A stretch of 64,000 bases of DNA from Thioalkalivibrio sp. ALJ16 (lineage in GTDB: Bacteria > Pseudomonadota > Gammaproteobacteria > Ectothiorhodospirales > Ectothiorhodospiraceae), in NCBI RefSeq assembly GCF_000377345.1, contig NZ_KB898039.1, positions 1 through 64,000 on the forward strand, in the 5' to 3' direction. The notes below the pieces were generated by a model. It was not told where the DNA came from and did no database searches. It worked only from the letters and a program-made list of their open reading frames with translations. Below, one piece after another: positions 46,584 to 56,693 of this stretch (position 1 is its first letter; every line of letters begins with the position of its first letter). The position numbers and the translations under genes are program-made.

Positions 46584-47429
46584 ATGAACGATCTCGGTTT
46601 CTTTGTCGTCCCGCTAGTCATCCTGGTCGCCATCATCGTGATGTCGATCAAGGTGCTGCGCGAGTACGAGCGCGGCGTCATCTTCTTCCTCGGCCGCTTC
46701 CAGTCGGTGAAGGGCCCGGGCCTGATCATTGTGATTCCGGGCATTCAGCAAATGGTGCGGATCGACCTGCGCATCATCACGCTCGACGTGCCCAGCCAGG
46801 ACGTGATCTCGCAGGATAACGTGACGGTTCGGGTGAATGCGGTGCTGTACTTCCGCGTGGTGGATTCCGCCAAGTCGGTGATCCAGGTCGAGGACTACTA
46901 CGCCGCGACCAGCCAGCTTGCGCAGACCACGCTGCGCTCCGTGCTCGGCAAGCATGATCTGGACGAGATGCTCTCCGAGCGCGACAAGCTGAACAACGAC
47001 ATTCAGGAGATCCTCGACTCGCAGACCGATGCCTGGGGCATCAAGGTCACCAACGTCGAGATCAAGCATGTCGACCTGGACGACTCGATGATCCGCGCGA
47101 TCGCGCGCCAGGCGGAGGCCGAGCGCGAACGTCGGGCCAAGGTCATCCACGCCGAGGGCGAGCTGCAGGCAGCCGAGAAGCTGGTGCAGGCCGCGCAGCA
47201 GATGGAGGCGAGCCCGGCCGCGCTGCAGCTGCGTTACCTGCAGACGATGTCCGACATGTCGACCAATGGCAACGCCAACTCGATCTTCTTCCCGCTGCCG
47301 CTGGAACTGACCAAGGTGTTCGAGAACCTGGCCGGCAAGTTCCGCGCGGAGAACCCCGAGGCGCCGGGCAATCCGCTGGGCGGTCTCGGCAATCCCGGCG
47401 ACCCGGGCAATCCGGGAGGTAACCCGTAG
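46584..47429 (+). CDS. Slipin (stomatin-like SPFH-domain membrane protein)
   Basis: A 281-residue SPFH protein: N-terminal membrane segment (residues 4-24), then [61 protein letters not shown], and a helical region with [20 protein letters not shown]. The C-terminal 20 residues are Gly/Asn/Pro-rich. Slipins form membrane assemblies and are encoded with NfeD proteases, which cleave them in archaea. AGAAGGAG precedes ATG 46584. Confidence 0.94.
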   Translation: MNDLGFFVVPLVILVAIIVMSIKVLREYERGVIFFLGRFQSVKGPGLIIVIPGIQQMVRIDLRIITLDVPSQDVISQDNVTVRVNAVLYFRVVDSAKSVIQVEDYYAATSQLAQTTLRSVLGKHDLDEMLSERDKLNNDIQEILDSQTDAWGIKVTNVEIKHVDLDDSMIRAIARQAEAERERRAKVIHAEGELQAAEKLVQAAQQMEASPAALQLRYLQTMSDMSTNGNANSIFFPLPLELTKVFENLAGKFRAENPEAPGNPLGGLGNPGDPGNPGGNP

Positions 47430-47443
47430 GCCGCGCGCGGGCC

Positions 47444-48349
47444 GTGACCGCAGCGGCGGTCCAGTCCGACACCCTCGACCGCTTCCTCGACGAGCTCTGG
47501 GCGGTCGAGGGCCTGTCGGATCACACCCTGGCGGCCTATCGCCGCGATCTCGAGGCCCTGGCGCGCTGGCTGCACGGGCGCGGGGTCGAGCTGGAGGCGG
47601 CCAGTGGTGCCGATCTGCTGGGGTTTGTCAGCGCGCGCATGCAGGCGGGGGCGCGGCCGAAGTCGATTACGCGTGCCCTGTCCAGCGTGCGGCGGTTCTA
47701 CCGCTATCTGGTGCACCAGGGCGAGCGCGAGGATGACCCCAGCGCCGGGATCGAGTCCCCGCGCGCCGGGCGCCCGCTGCCGGACAGCCTGTCCGAGGGC
47801 CAGGTCGACGCCCTGCTGGCGGCCCCGGAACTGGATACCGCGGTCGGCCTGCGCGACCGCGCGATGCTGGAGCTGATGTACGCGACCGGCCTGCGTGTGT
47901 CCGAGCTGGTGGGTCTGGAACAGTCCGAGGTGAACACCCGCCAGGGCGTGGTGCGGGTGACCGGCAAGGGCGACAAGGAACGCCTGGTGCCGTTGGGGGA
48001 GGAGGCCGTGCACTGGCTGGCCCGCTATCTGCGCGAGGCGCGGGGCGAGCTGATGGCCGGCCATCCGCCGGTGGATACCGTGTTCGTGACCCGGCGTGGC
48101 CGGGGCCTGACGCGCCAGGCCTTCTGGTATCGCATCAAGCACTATGCGCGGGCGGCCGGCATCGAGGCGCCGCTGTCGCCACATACCCTGCGCCATGCGT
48201 TCGCGACCCATCTGCTCGACCACGGGGCGGATCTGCGCGTGGTGCAGATGCTGCTGGGCCACTCCAGCCTGTCGACCACTCAAATCTATACCCACGTTGC
48301 GCGTGCCCGCCTGCAAAGCCTGCATGCGGAACATCATCCCCGCGGCTGA
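47444..48349 (+). CDS. xerD: Tyrosine recombinase XerD
   Basis: XerD acts with XerC at dif to resolve chromosome dimers. The 301-residue protein has the N-terminal SAM-like domain (LDELWAVEGLSDHTLAAYRRD) and the catalytic R-K-H-R-H-Y set: Arg in ATGLRVSELVGL, Lys in TGKGDKERLVPLG, His-Leu-Arg in PHTLRHAFATHLL, His in LLGHSSLSTTQ and Tyr282 in IYTHV. Start is GTG 47444. The xerD-dsbC order is common in gammaproteobacteria, which favours XerD over XerC. Confidence 0.96.
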   Translation: MTAAAVQSDTLDRFLDELWAVEGLSDHTLAAYRRDLEALARWLHGRGVELEAASGADLLGFVSARMQAGARPKSITRALSSVRRFYRYLVHQGEREDDPSAGIESPRAGRPLPDSLSEGQVDALLAAPELDTAVGLRDRAMLELMYATGLRVSELVGLEQSEVNTRQGVVRVTGKGDKERLVPLGEEAVHWLARYLREARGELMAGHPPVDTVFVTRRGRGLTRQAFWYRIKHYARAAGIEAPLSPHTLRHAFATHLLDHGADLRVVQMLLGHSSLSTTQIYTHVARARLQSLHAEHHPRG

Positions 48350-48453
48350 CGTCTATTGAACGTTCTGCCGACCCCGTCATGCCAGTCTCGGCGGGCACCC
48401 CGTCTCGGGGCTGCTAGACTGGCGCGGTTTTTTGTATCGATACGAGAGAATCC

Positions 48454-49167
48454 ATGTTCCTGAAACGCACTCTTCCCCTCGCCGCGGCCCTGGCCGTATT
48501 CAGCACCCCGCTCATGGCCACCGACGCCATCGAGGAGTACATGTCCCGGGTGATCCCGGATGCGGAGATCGACAGCATCCAGTCCACCCCGGTCGACGGC
48601 ATCTACGCGGTGCGCTACGGGACCGATATCTTCTACGTCTCCGGGGATGGCCGCTACCTGATGCAGGGCACCCTGATCGACCTCGAGACCCGCGAGAATC
48701 TGACCCAGTCGGCCCTGAGCGGGGTGCGCGCGGACATGTTCGCGGCGCTCGAAGACAGTGAACTCGTGACCTACGCGCCGAACGGGGACACCCGTGGCGT
48801 GCTGAACATCTTCACCGATCCGAACTGCCCGTTTTGCCGGGATATCCACCAGGACCTCCCGGAATACCTGGCGGCCGGCATCAAGGTGCGCTACCTGATG
48901 TTCCCGGTCCTCGGGCGGGATTCCCCGCAGATCATGGACCGTATCTGGTGCGCCGATGATCGCGAGGATGCGATGGACCGAGCGAAGGCCGGTGACAAGC
49001 TGGATGACATCGATGGCAGCTGCGCTACCCCGCAGGATGAGCACATGGTGATGGGGCAGCAGCTGGGGCTGCGTGGCACCCCGGCACTGATCACCGACAG
49101 CGGGCAGCAGATGTCCGGCTATCAGGAGCCGCAGGTAGTGATCGACCGCATCCTCGGCGGCGACTGA
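48454..49167 (+). CDS. dsbC: Thiol:disulfide interchange protein DsbC
   Basis: DsbC is the periplasmic disulfide isomerase. The 237-residue product has a cleavable signal (MFLKRTLPLAAALAVFSTPLMA), an N-terminal dimerisation domain (VDGIYAVRYGTDIFYVSGDG), and a thioredoxin domain with the active site C125-P-F-C128 in TDPNCPFCRDIHQDLPEY. The cis-proline GLRGTPALITDSG is present. It would be kept reduced by DsbD, not in this window. Confidence 0.96.
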   Translation: MFLKRTLPLAAALAVFSTPLMATDAIEEYMSRVIPDAEIDSIQSTPVDGIYAVRYGTDIFYVSGDGRYLMQGTLIDLETRENLTQSALSGVRADMFAALEDSELVTYAPNGDTRGVLNIFTDPNCPFCRDIHQDLPEYLAAGIKVRYLMFPVLGRDSPQIMDRIWCADDREDAMDRAKAGDKLDDIDGSCATPQDEHMVMGQQLGLRGTPALITDSGQQMSGYQEPQVVIDRILGGD

Positions 49168-49179
49168 TCGCGCCGCGGG

Positions 49180-49202
49180 CCGCGCCGCCACCGGCGGCGC
49201 GG
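49180..49202. terminator. Hairpin between convergent dsbC and the thioredoxin gene
   Basis: A perfect 10-bp GC stem (CCGCGCCGCC-ACC-GGCGGCGCGG) starts 13 bases after the dsbC stop and is followed by TTGTGG. It sits between convergent genes and may terminate dsbC; the T run is weak. Confidence 0.55.
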
Positions 49203-49254
49203 TTGTGGCAGGGCCGCGCCTCGGTCGAGCCCAACGCGGTTCGCCGGCGGTGAT

Positions 49255-50130
49255 TCAGTACAGCAGCGACGCCATCTGGCGGCGGTACTGTCCGACCAGC
49301 GGATGGTCATCGCCCAGCACCTTGAACGCGGCCAGCAGGCCTTTCTGGCCGGCGCCGTCGTTGTAGGCGCGGTGCTGCTTCATGAGTTGCAGGTACAGGC
49401 CCAGGGCCTCCTCGGCGCGGCCCGAGAGCATCGCGTAGGCGGCCATCTGTTCCAGTGCCTCGGGGCGCGGGTTGTCCTGCTGCAGCTCCCGCGCGATGGC
49501 CTGCGGATCGATGCCCGCGGCGGTTTTGGCGAATACCAGTCGCGCCCGAAGTTCCTTTACCGCCTCCTGCTCGTGCTGGTCCATCGGCAGTCTGTTCAGT
49601 TCCGCCTCGGCGGCGTCTGCATCGCCGGACTGGGCCAGCGCGCGGGCCAGCTCGATGCGCAGGTCGCCATTGTCGGGGTCTTCCTCCAGCGCGGTCCCAA
49701 GCGCGGCCAGGGCGCCGTCCACGTCGCCGGTTTTGGCCTGTTCCCGCGCCTGTTCGATGATCCTGTCCGAGGGCTTTTCCAGGTAGCGGTCAATCATCGC
49801 GCGGATGTTCGGCTCCGGCTGCACGCCCATGAACTGGTCCACCGGCTTGCCGTGGCGGAACACCATCACGGTGGGCAGACTGCGTACGCCGTATTGCTGG
49901 GCCAGGGCCTGCTGCTCGTCGCTGTTGACCTTGGCCAGGCGGAACTTGCCCGCGTACTGCGCGGCCAGTTGCTGCAGCAGCGGCATCAGCTGCTGGCAGG
50001 GGCCGCACCAGGCGGCCCAGAAGTCGACCACGACGGGGCGCCGGTGGGACTCGTCCAGCACCGTTTGCTGGAAGCTCTCCTCGGTGACGTCGAGGATGTC
50101 GTCGCCGGTTGCGCTCGCGGCTTCGGTCAT
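49255..50130 (-). CDS. YbbN-like thioredoxin co-chaperone
   Basis: A 291-residue thioredoxin fused to a TPR-type helical tail (CnoX/YbbN group). From ATG at 50130, preceded by CAGGAGG, it has VDFWAAWCGPCQQLMPLL with an intact CGPC at 42-45, followed by SLPTVMVFRHGKPVDQFMG. Residues from about 125 form helical repeats (GDVDGALAALGTALEEDPDNG). E. coli YbbN has SQHC in place of CGPC, so this form may keep redox activity. The upstream frame extension to 50340 runs into a repeat and is not coding. Confidence 0.9.
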   Translation of the reverse strand: MTEAASATGDDILDVTEESFQQTVLDESHRRPVVVDFWAAWCGPCQQLMPLLQQLAAQYAGKFRLAKVNSDEQQALAQQYGVRSLPTVMVFRHGKPVDQFMGVQPEPNIRAMIDRYLEKPSDRIIEQAREQAKTGDVDGALAALGTALEEDPDNGDLRIELARALAQSGDADAAEAELNRLPMDQHEQEAVKELRARLVFAKTAAGIDPQAIARELQQDNPRPEALEQMAAYAMLSGRAEEALGLYLQLMKQHRAYNDGAGQKGLLAAFKVLGDDHPLVGQYRRQMASLLY

Positions 50131-50280
50131 GGGGAAACCTCCTGCGGGGCTTGAGTACGGAATCTGCTGTGCATTGTTGGGATCGTCCCCGGGAATGCAA
50201 GCAGCCTTTTCCCCGCAGGCTTTGGTACGCTGCGCACAGGCCACTGCGCGACCGCGCTGGCCGCAAATACGGTTGCCCCC

Positions 50281-52340
<2,060 letters not shown>

Positions 52341-52364
52341 CCCGGAGGGGGAATCGGGGAGAAA

Positions 52365-52388
52365 CCGGGGTCGGCCATCCGACCCCGG
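52365..52388. terminator. Terminator between parE and the convergent membrane-protein gene
   Basis: Perfect 10-bp stem CCGGGGTCGG-CCAT-CCGACCCCGG, 24 bases after the parE stop; flanked by GGTTC on one side and, read on the other strand, TTTCTCC. Likely bidirectional between convergent genes. Confidence 0.65.
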
Positions 52389-52397
52389 GGTTCAAGC

Positions 52398-52784
52398 TCA
52401 GTTGGTGTACATCTCCTGCTGGCCGTTCAGGCGGATGAGGCCCTTGATCACGCGGTAGAGGGTCCAGACCACGTTGGCCAGCAGGATGAAATAGCCGATC
52501 ACCACGATGAACAGGATGGCTGCGAGCACTGTCCACATCGCGGAAAACCAGAAGGTGCGCATCTGCCAGCGGAAGTGCGATTCCAGCCAGGTGCCCTGCA
52601 CCTCGTCCTTCTTGATGTAGTTGACGATTACGGCCGCGATAAACGTGATGCCGAAAAAGAAACCGGAGGCCTGCAGGATGTAGACCAGCAGGCTGGTCTT
52701 GCGAGCGCTTTCGACGCGGTCATCCAGGGCCGGAGAGGTGGCGGTGGCGATGCTGTCGCTGGCGGTGTTGACGGGTTCAGTCAT
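52398..52784 (-). CDS. Small membrane protein, DUF4870-like
   Basis: A 128-residue protein of unknown function with three predicted membrane spans (residues about 34-55, 75-95 and 97-113). The motif SHFRWQMRTFWFSAMW before the second span is reminiscent of DUF4870-type proteins. From ATG 52784 the first 25 residues are polar (MTEPVNTASDSIATATS). It converges on parE and has its own promoter region that I cannot define. Confidence 0.75.
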   Translation of the reverse strand: MTEPVNTASDSIATATSPALDDRVESARKTSLLVYILQASGFFFGITFIAAVIVNYIKKDEVQGTWLESHFRWQMRTFWFSAMWTVLAAILFIVVIGYFILLANVVWTLYRVIKGLIRLNGQQEMYTN

Positions 52785-53027
52785 GTGTCTCGTCCTTGAT
52801 CTTCTGGTTGCGTTGCCGGCCGCATGCCGCCCCTGCCGGGGCGCAGCGGTCGGGCCATCCCTGACGAGCAGTCCAGGCTGCTCGCCGCCCACCGTGCCGC
52901 TGGCGGTGGTGTCCGGCAAGCCCTTGCGTTAATTAGAAAGTGCTTGAGTGCCGCGGACGCACGGCACCCGGGTGCCAGCACACGGGCAGGCCGGAACCGG
53001 TGGCGGACGCATGGCCGAGGTTATAGA

Positions 53028-53048
53028 GCCCCCGCGGAAGGCGGGGGC
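53028..53048 (-). terminator. Terminator after the PEP-CTERM gene
   Basis: GCCCCCGC-GGAAG-GCGGGGGC, a perfect 8-bp GC stem 27 bases past the PEP-CTERM stop on the minus strand, followed there by TCTATAA. The 291 bases 52785-53075 contain nothing else that I can support. Confidence 0.55.
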
Positions 53049-53075
53049 GTGTCCTGCTGCCAAGAACCGTGGCGC

Positions 53076-53816
53076 CTACCCGGTGTTCTGGCCACGCCGG
53101 CGCATCACGATGCCGAGTGCCAGCAAACCGATGGCCATCAGGGCGATGGCTTCAGGTTCCGGGACCGGGGTGGGATCCCCGCGCAGGAACTGGATGGAGT
53201 TGACGACCAGTTGCGCTCCCGCGCCGGTGTCGGCATAGGCGTCGAACAGCGGCCCCAGGAGCAGGCTCTGGCCATTGTTGCCGAGGACCGCCGCGGAGCC
53301 GCCGGCCAGGCTGCCGAGACCGGTTGCGCCCGCGCCGGCCGTCCAGCCGCTGGACCAGACGCCCCAGCCCGGATTTTGCAGGTCGATCAGGTCCGGGAGA
53401 TCCAGGAAGATCGGATGGCCGTCGATTTCGAGGGTCGCATCGTTTGTGCCGGTGCGGTTATCGGCACCCATGAAATCGGAGAAGCCGGAGCCGGTGTTCC
53501 AGGTGGTGCCCAGCACCAGCCCGTCGCCTGCCAGATAGCCGGAAAGACTGGTCTGGACGCTGGAGAAAGAAAAACTACTCTGCTCGCCGAAGATCACCAT
53601 GTCGTACTGGTTGTTGGCGATCAGGCTGTTGAAGGTGGCGCTATTGTTCGTAAACGTGGTTGTGCCACTCAATCCCAGGGTGTCGAGCGCACTGGGTACC
53701 ACACTCGTGCCCGCCGTTCTGTCCTCGAAGTGCAGGATCGCGAAGGCGTGGGCGGCAGAGATATTCATTGCCAGGACGAGACCACCCAGAACGGTGGCGA
53801 GCGTCTTCTTGTTCAT
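53076..53816 (-). CDS. PEP-CTERM sorting-domain secreted protein
   Basis: A 246-residue exported protein. From ATG 53816 there is a signal peptide (MNKKTLATVLGGLVLAMNIS, cleavage after AHA), a Ser/Thr/Asn/Gly-rich exoprotein body with only small folded-looking blocks (NNQYDMVIFGEQSS, GDGLVLGTTWNTG), and a C-terminal PEP-CTERM tail (VPEPEAIALMAIGLLALG then VMRRRG). Such tails are cut by exosortase and are linked to exopolysaccharide. No exosortase is in the window. Upstream lie a leader hairpin and a sigma54-type promoter. The start at 53864 is less likely because it adds a basic stretch before the signal. Confidence 0.9.
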   Translation of the reverse strand: MNKKTLATVLGGLVLAMNISAAHAFAILHFEDRTAGTSVVPSALDTLGLSGTTTFTNNSATFNSLIANNQYDMVIFGEQSSFSFSSVQTSLSGYLAGDGLVLGTTWNTGSGFSDFMGADNRTGTNDATLEIDGHPIFLDLPDLIDLQNPGWGVWSSGWTAGAGATGLGSLAGGSAAVLGNNGQSLLLGPLFDAYADTGAGAQLVVNSIQFLRGDPTPVPEPEAIALMAIGLLALGIVMRRRGQNTG

Positions 53817-53835
53817 GTTTCTTCGTTGTCGACAG

Positions 53836-53864
53836 ATGACCCGAGGCCGAGGGTCTCGGGTCAT
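53836..53864 (-). promoter_or_regulatory. Leader hairpin before the PEP-CTERM gene
   Basis: ATGACCCGAG (53836-53845) pairs perfectly with CTCGGGTCAT (53855-53864), a 10-bp stem with a 9-base loop, ending 20 bases from the start codon. It lies inside the predicted 5' UTR. It may control translation or message life, or be an operator. Confidence 0.5.
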
Positions 53865-54269
53865 GTTCCTTCATGCGGTTCGGGGCGGGTCCCCGGGGCA
53901 AAAATCGTAGCTCGGCGATTCGCAAGCAATTCAAGGGCCATATAAACAAGGTATTGATTTTCAAGTCGTAAAAAGTCGGGCTTGGGCGGTTCTGGTTGGA
54001 GTGTGTAAAAAATCCTGACACTGCAGCCGCGAGCGAGGGGCAGTGGGTGTCGAGTGGTCCCTTGTCGCACCTCAGCGGGAGCGCTGGGGTTACCCGACGA
54101 CACCTCCACGACATGGCTCGAGAATCGGGGTGGGGCGTCCAGGGCCTGGGCGAAGGCCCTGGAAGGCCCTGTAGGTGGCCAGTGGGTCGTCGTGCATGCC
54201 GTCGAAGCCGGCGGCCTGCGCGTGTTGTTTTGGCGTGCGGGCTGATGGGCCGGATCGGTCCGCGCGCGT
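53865..54269. other. 405-base gap between the PEP-CTERM and glycerate kinase genes
   Basis: Apart from the sigma54-type site at 53925-53940 and an AT-rich stretch around 53940-53975, this gap shows a perfect 8-bp hairpin at 54140-54161 (CAGGGCCT/AGGCCCTG) about 110 bases past the glxK stop. No coding frame has a credible start, composition or family match. Confidence 0.6.
53925..53940 (-). promoter_or_regulatory. Sigma54 (RpoN)-type promoter for the PEP-CTERM gene
   Basis: On the minus strand the bases read TGGCCC-TTGAA-TTGCT. The consensus is TGGCAC-N5-TTGCW, so only one position differs and the GG/GC spacing is correct. The predicted start, about 53915, gives a 100-base leader that includes the hairpin. 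Exosortase systems often include the PrsK/PrsR pair with a sigma54 activator, which fits this gene. Not tested. Confidence 0.65.
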
Positions 54270-55442
54270 TCAGTGGAATGGCATTTGGTCCGACGTGTCC
54301 CCCGGGTGACGGGCCTCGATCAGGGCGCGGGTGCGCTCGGCGATGTAGCGCGCGGGGTGGGCCAGGGCCTCGTCCAGGGTGATGCTGCCATCGCACAGGG
54401 CGCGGGCATCGCTCAGGCCAAGGGCGGCCAGTTCGGCCGGGTCGCAGGCGATGGAGCCGGCCACCGCCACGACCGGCACCTGCTGCGCGCGGGCGCGACG
54501 CAGCACTTCGGCGACGACCTTGCCGTGCGCGGTCTGGCCATCGAGCTGGCCCTCGCCGGTGATGACCAGGTCGGCCTCCCGCAGTGCGGCATCCAGTCCG
54601 ATCAGCTCGGCCAGGTAGCCGGCCCCCATGCGGGCGCGACCGCCGAGGACGCAGTCCAGTGCGAAGCCGAGCCCGCCGGCGGCGCCGGCCCCCGTGGTAT
54701 CGATGGAGCGACGCAACTGTCCTGCGGCCTCGATGGCGGTGGCGAGGCGTTCCATGTGGGCATCCATGGCCGGGATGTCCGCGGTCTTCAGGCCCTTTTG
54801 CGGTCCGAACACGGCCGCCGCGCCATGCGGCCCGGTCAGCGGGTTGTCGACGTCGTTCAGGACGGTGATGTCGACGCGGGCCAGGCGCGGGTCCAGCCAG
54901 TCGAAGTCCGCCTGTTGGAGATCCGCGAGGCCCTCGGGGTGGGGCGGCAGGTGTTGCCCTTGGGCATCGAGGAAACGTACGCCCAGTGCGGCCAGCATGC
55001 CCGCGCCGCCGTCCACCGTGCCGCTGCCGCCGAGACCGATCAGCAGGTGTTCGGCGCCCGCGTCCAGAGCGGCCCGCATCAACTCGCCGACCCCGAAGCT
55101 GTGGAGTTGCCAGGGGTCGTGGCGATCGTCGGGGATCCGGTCCAGGCCGCAGGCGGAGGCGACATCGATCACCGCGCGCCGCTCGCGATGATCGAAGCCC
55201 CAGCCGGCGCTTAGCTGGGTGCCGGTGGGGCTGGTCACGTCGGACAGGTGCCAGGCCCAGCCGAGGGTGTGGCTGACCAGGCGGGCCGTGCCCTCGCCAC
55301 CATCGGCCATGGGCAGAGCGCGTACCCGGGCATCCGGGCGGGCCGCGTGCACGCCCCGGGCCATGGCGGCCGCTACGTTCTCGGCCTCGAGACTTCCCTT
55401 GTAGCTGTCCGGGCAGACGACGACCCGGAATGGGTCAGACAC
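54270..55442 (-). CDS. glxK: Glycerate kinase
   Basis: A 390-residue glycerate kinase of the GarK/GlxK family, which phosphorylates glycerate for entry to lower glycolysis or serine metabolism. Motifs: VVVCPDSYKGSLEAENVAAA at the start, PMADGGEGTARLVSH, GLGGSGTVDGGAGMLAALGV, and the C-terminal DLVITGEGQLDGQTAHGK. Start is GTG at 55442. It is isolated; no glyoxylate or tartrate genes are adjacent. Confidence 0.93.
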   Translation of the reverse strand: MSDPFRVVVCPDSYKGSLEAENVAAAMARGVHAARPDARVRALPMADGGEGTARLVSHTLGWAWHLSDVTSPTGTQLSAGWGFDHRERRAVIDVASACGLDRIPDDRHDPWQLHSFGVGELMRAALDAGAEHLLIGLGGSGTVDGGAGMLAALGVRFLDAQGQHLPPHPEGLADLQQADFDWLDPRLARVDITVLNDVDNPLTGPHGAAAVFGPQKGLKTADIPAMDAHMERLATAIEAAGQLRRSIDTTGAGAAGGLGFALDCVLGGRARMGAGYLAELIGLDAALREADLVITGEGQLDGQTAHGKVVAEVLRRARAQQVPVVAVAGSIACDPAELAALGLSDARALCDGSITLDEALAHPARYIAERTRALIEARHPGDTSDQMPFH

Positions 55443-55698
55443 GGATCAGCCCCGGCATATAGATGATGCTCATCCGCATTCCCCTGGTGAGCGTCCTGGA
55501 CGCAATGGCAACATTACAATCAAAGGCGGGTGGGTAGCACCCGCACCCGCGGCCCAACGCGCCGGATGTCGGAAAACCGGGTATCCATCCCGCAACTTAT
55601 CGAACCCAGCGCTCGGGCGGCCGCTGTGGATCCGAAACCGGTCTGGAACGGCGTGGCGGCTGCCGAAACGACCTGGGGTGGTCCCGCGCTCTGAGGGG

Positions 55699-55704
55699 TA
55701 TAAT
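55699..55704 (+). promoter_or_regulatory. Consensus -10 box before the broken Spy/CpxP-like gene
   Basis: A perfect TATAAT lies 32 bases before the ATG at 55736, with GAGGAG at 55724-55729 as ribosome-binding site. No TTGACA-like -35 is found 16-18 bases upstream, so the promoter may depend on an activator. The gap 55443-55735 also holds a 7-bp GCGGGTG/CACCCGC hairpin at 55526-55544. Confidence 0.5.
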
Positions 55705-55735
55705 GCGAACCCTTTCCATTGTTGAGGAGTCTGTC

Positions 55736-56624
55736 ATGGGGTGCGTATTCCGCTTTTCCGGGTGGCTGGTTGTGGGGCTTGCCCTGGTCGTTGCGGCGCC
55801 GGCTGGCGTAGGGAGACGCTGATTGAATCGCACGTCCGCGTTGGTGCCCCCTGTTTTCCGAGGCAAGGCGCGTCGTGCAGCGGGTAGTGGTTCTACCCGC
55901 AAGCGGCGCAACGCAGGATCGGGGAACAGGGGGCACCAACCCGACAAGTGATTGAAAGAGCGGGCTCGGCCGCTTTTGCGCGCGCACAGCGTTGCGGTTC
56001 CCTTGTGCAGAATGACTGCACGGCAGTCACCGCGCCTTGTTCGCACGCAAAAGCGACTCGAGCGCGGACGTGCGATTCAATCAGCGTCTCCCTAGTCCGT
56101 ACTCCGAATTGCAGGCACGCGAGATCAAGGCACTCTCCGCGCAGGAGACCGAGGATCTGCTGGAAGGCCGGGGTATGGGCATGGCACTGCCGGCCGAGCT
56201 GCATGGCTATCCGGGGCCAATGCATGTGCTGGAGGTGGCCGATTCGCTGGAGCTGACGCCCGAGCAGCGGCGCGAGACCGAGCGCCTGTTCGCGGCGATG
56301 CGGGAGCAGGCGCGCGATCTCGGCCGGCGCATCGTGGAGCGGGAGCGGGAACTGGATGTGCGCTTCGCGGAGGGCGGGATCAGCAGCGCGACCATCGAGT
56401 CGCTGACCGTCGAGATCGGCGAGCTGCGTGGCCGCCTGCGCCACCTGCATCTGTCCTACCACCTGGAGATGGATGCGCTGCTCGACGCGGAGCAGAAGGC
56501 GCGCTATCAACGGGCCCGCGGCTATCAGGGTGAATCCGGGAGCGAGTCCGGTGGCTCGCCAGGGGCGCATTCCGGGGGCGGCCATCACGGTCATCATCCG
56601 GGGCATGAGGGGCACCACCACTGA
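55736..56624 (+). pseudogene. Spy/CpxP-like periplasmic protein interrupted by a MITE
   Basis: The 5' part has a good ribosome-binding site and encodes a signal peptide (MGCVFRFSGWLVVGLALVVA then APAG). It stops within a few codons inside a 282-bp inserted element. The body resumes after the element at SPYSELQAREIKALSAQETE, passes through PGPMHVLEVADSLELTPEQR (an LTxxQ-like motif), a charged helical region, and ends in a His-rich tail (GGGHHGHHPGHEGHHH). That matches small periplasmic metal or stress-sensing helical proteins. After removing the element plus one TA, the two halves are off by one base, so a further indel exists. A frame starting at TTG 56037 inside the element has no proper start. 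Confidence 0.8.
55809..56094. mobile_element. MITE, 282 bp, 30-bp perfect terminal inverted repeats, TA duplication
   Basis: Ends TAGGGAGACGCTG... (55809-55840) and its exact reverse complement (56063-56094) match over 32 bases: a 30-bp terminal repeat plus the TA on each side. Those TA dinucleotides fit a TA target duplication as made by IS630/mariner-type enzymes, leaving an element at 55811-56092. Inside are two nested foldbacks: one with 15-bp perfect arms (55841-55855 / 55925-55939) around GCGGGTAG/CTACCCGC, and one with CGCTTTTGCG (55971-55980) / CGCAAAAGCG (56046-56055). No transposase frame is present, so it is non-autonomous. Confidence 0.9.
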
Positions 56625-56693
56625 GCGCCTGCTCCCTGTCCAGGAACTAACAGCGGGTCGCGTGTTCGACTGGGGAGGTGAACGGAGCGCGCG

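Noticed and set aside
56037-56624. An intact Spy/CpxP-like gene starting at TTG 56037
   Set aside because: The start lies inside the MITE, is TTG without a ribosome-binding site, and the product would lack an export signal.
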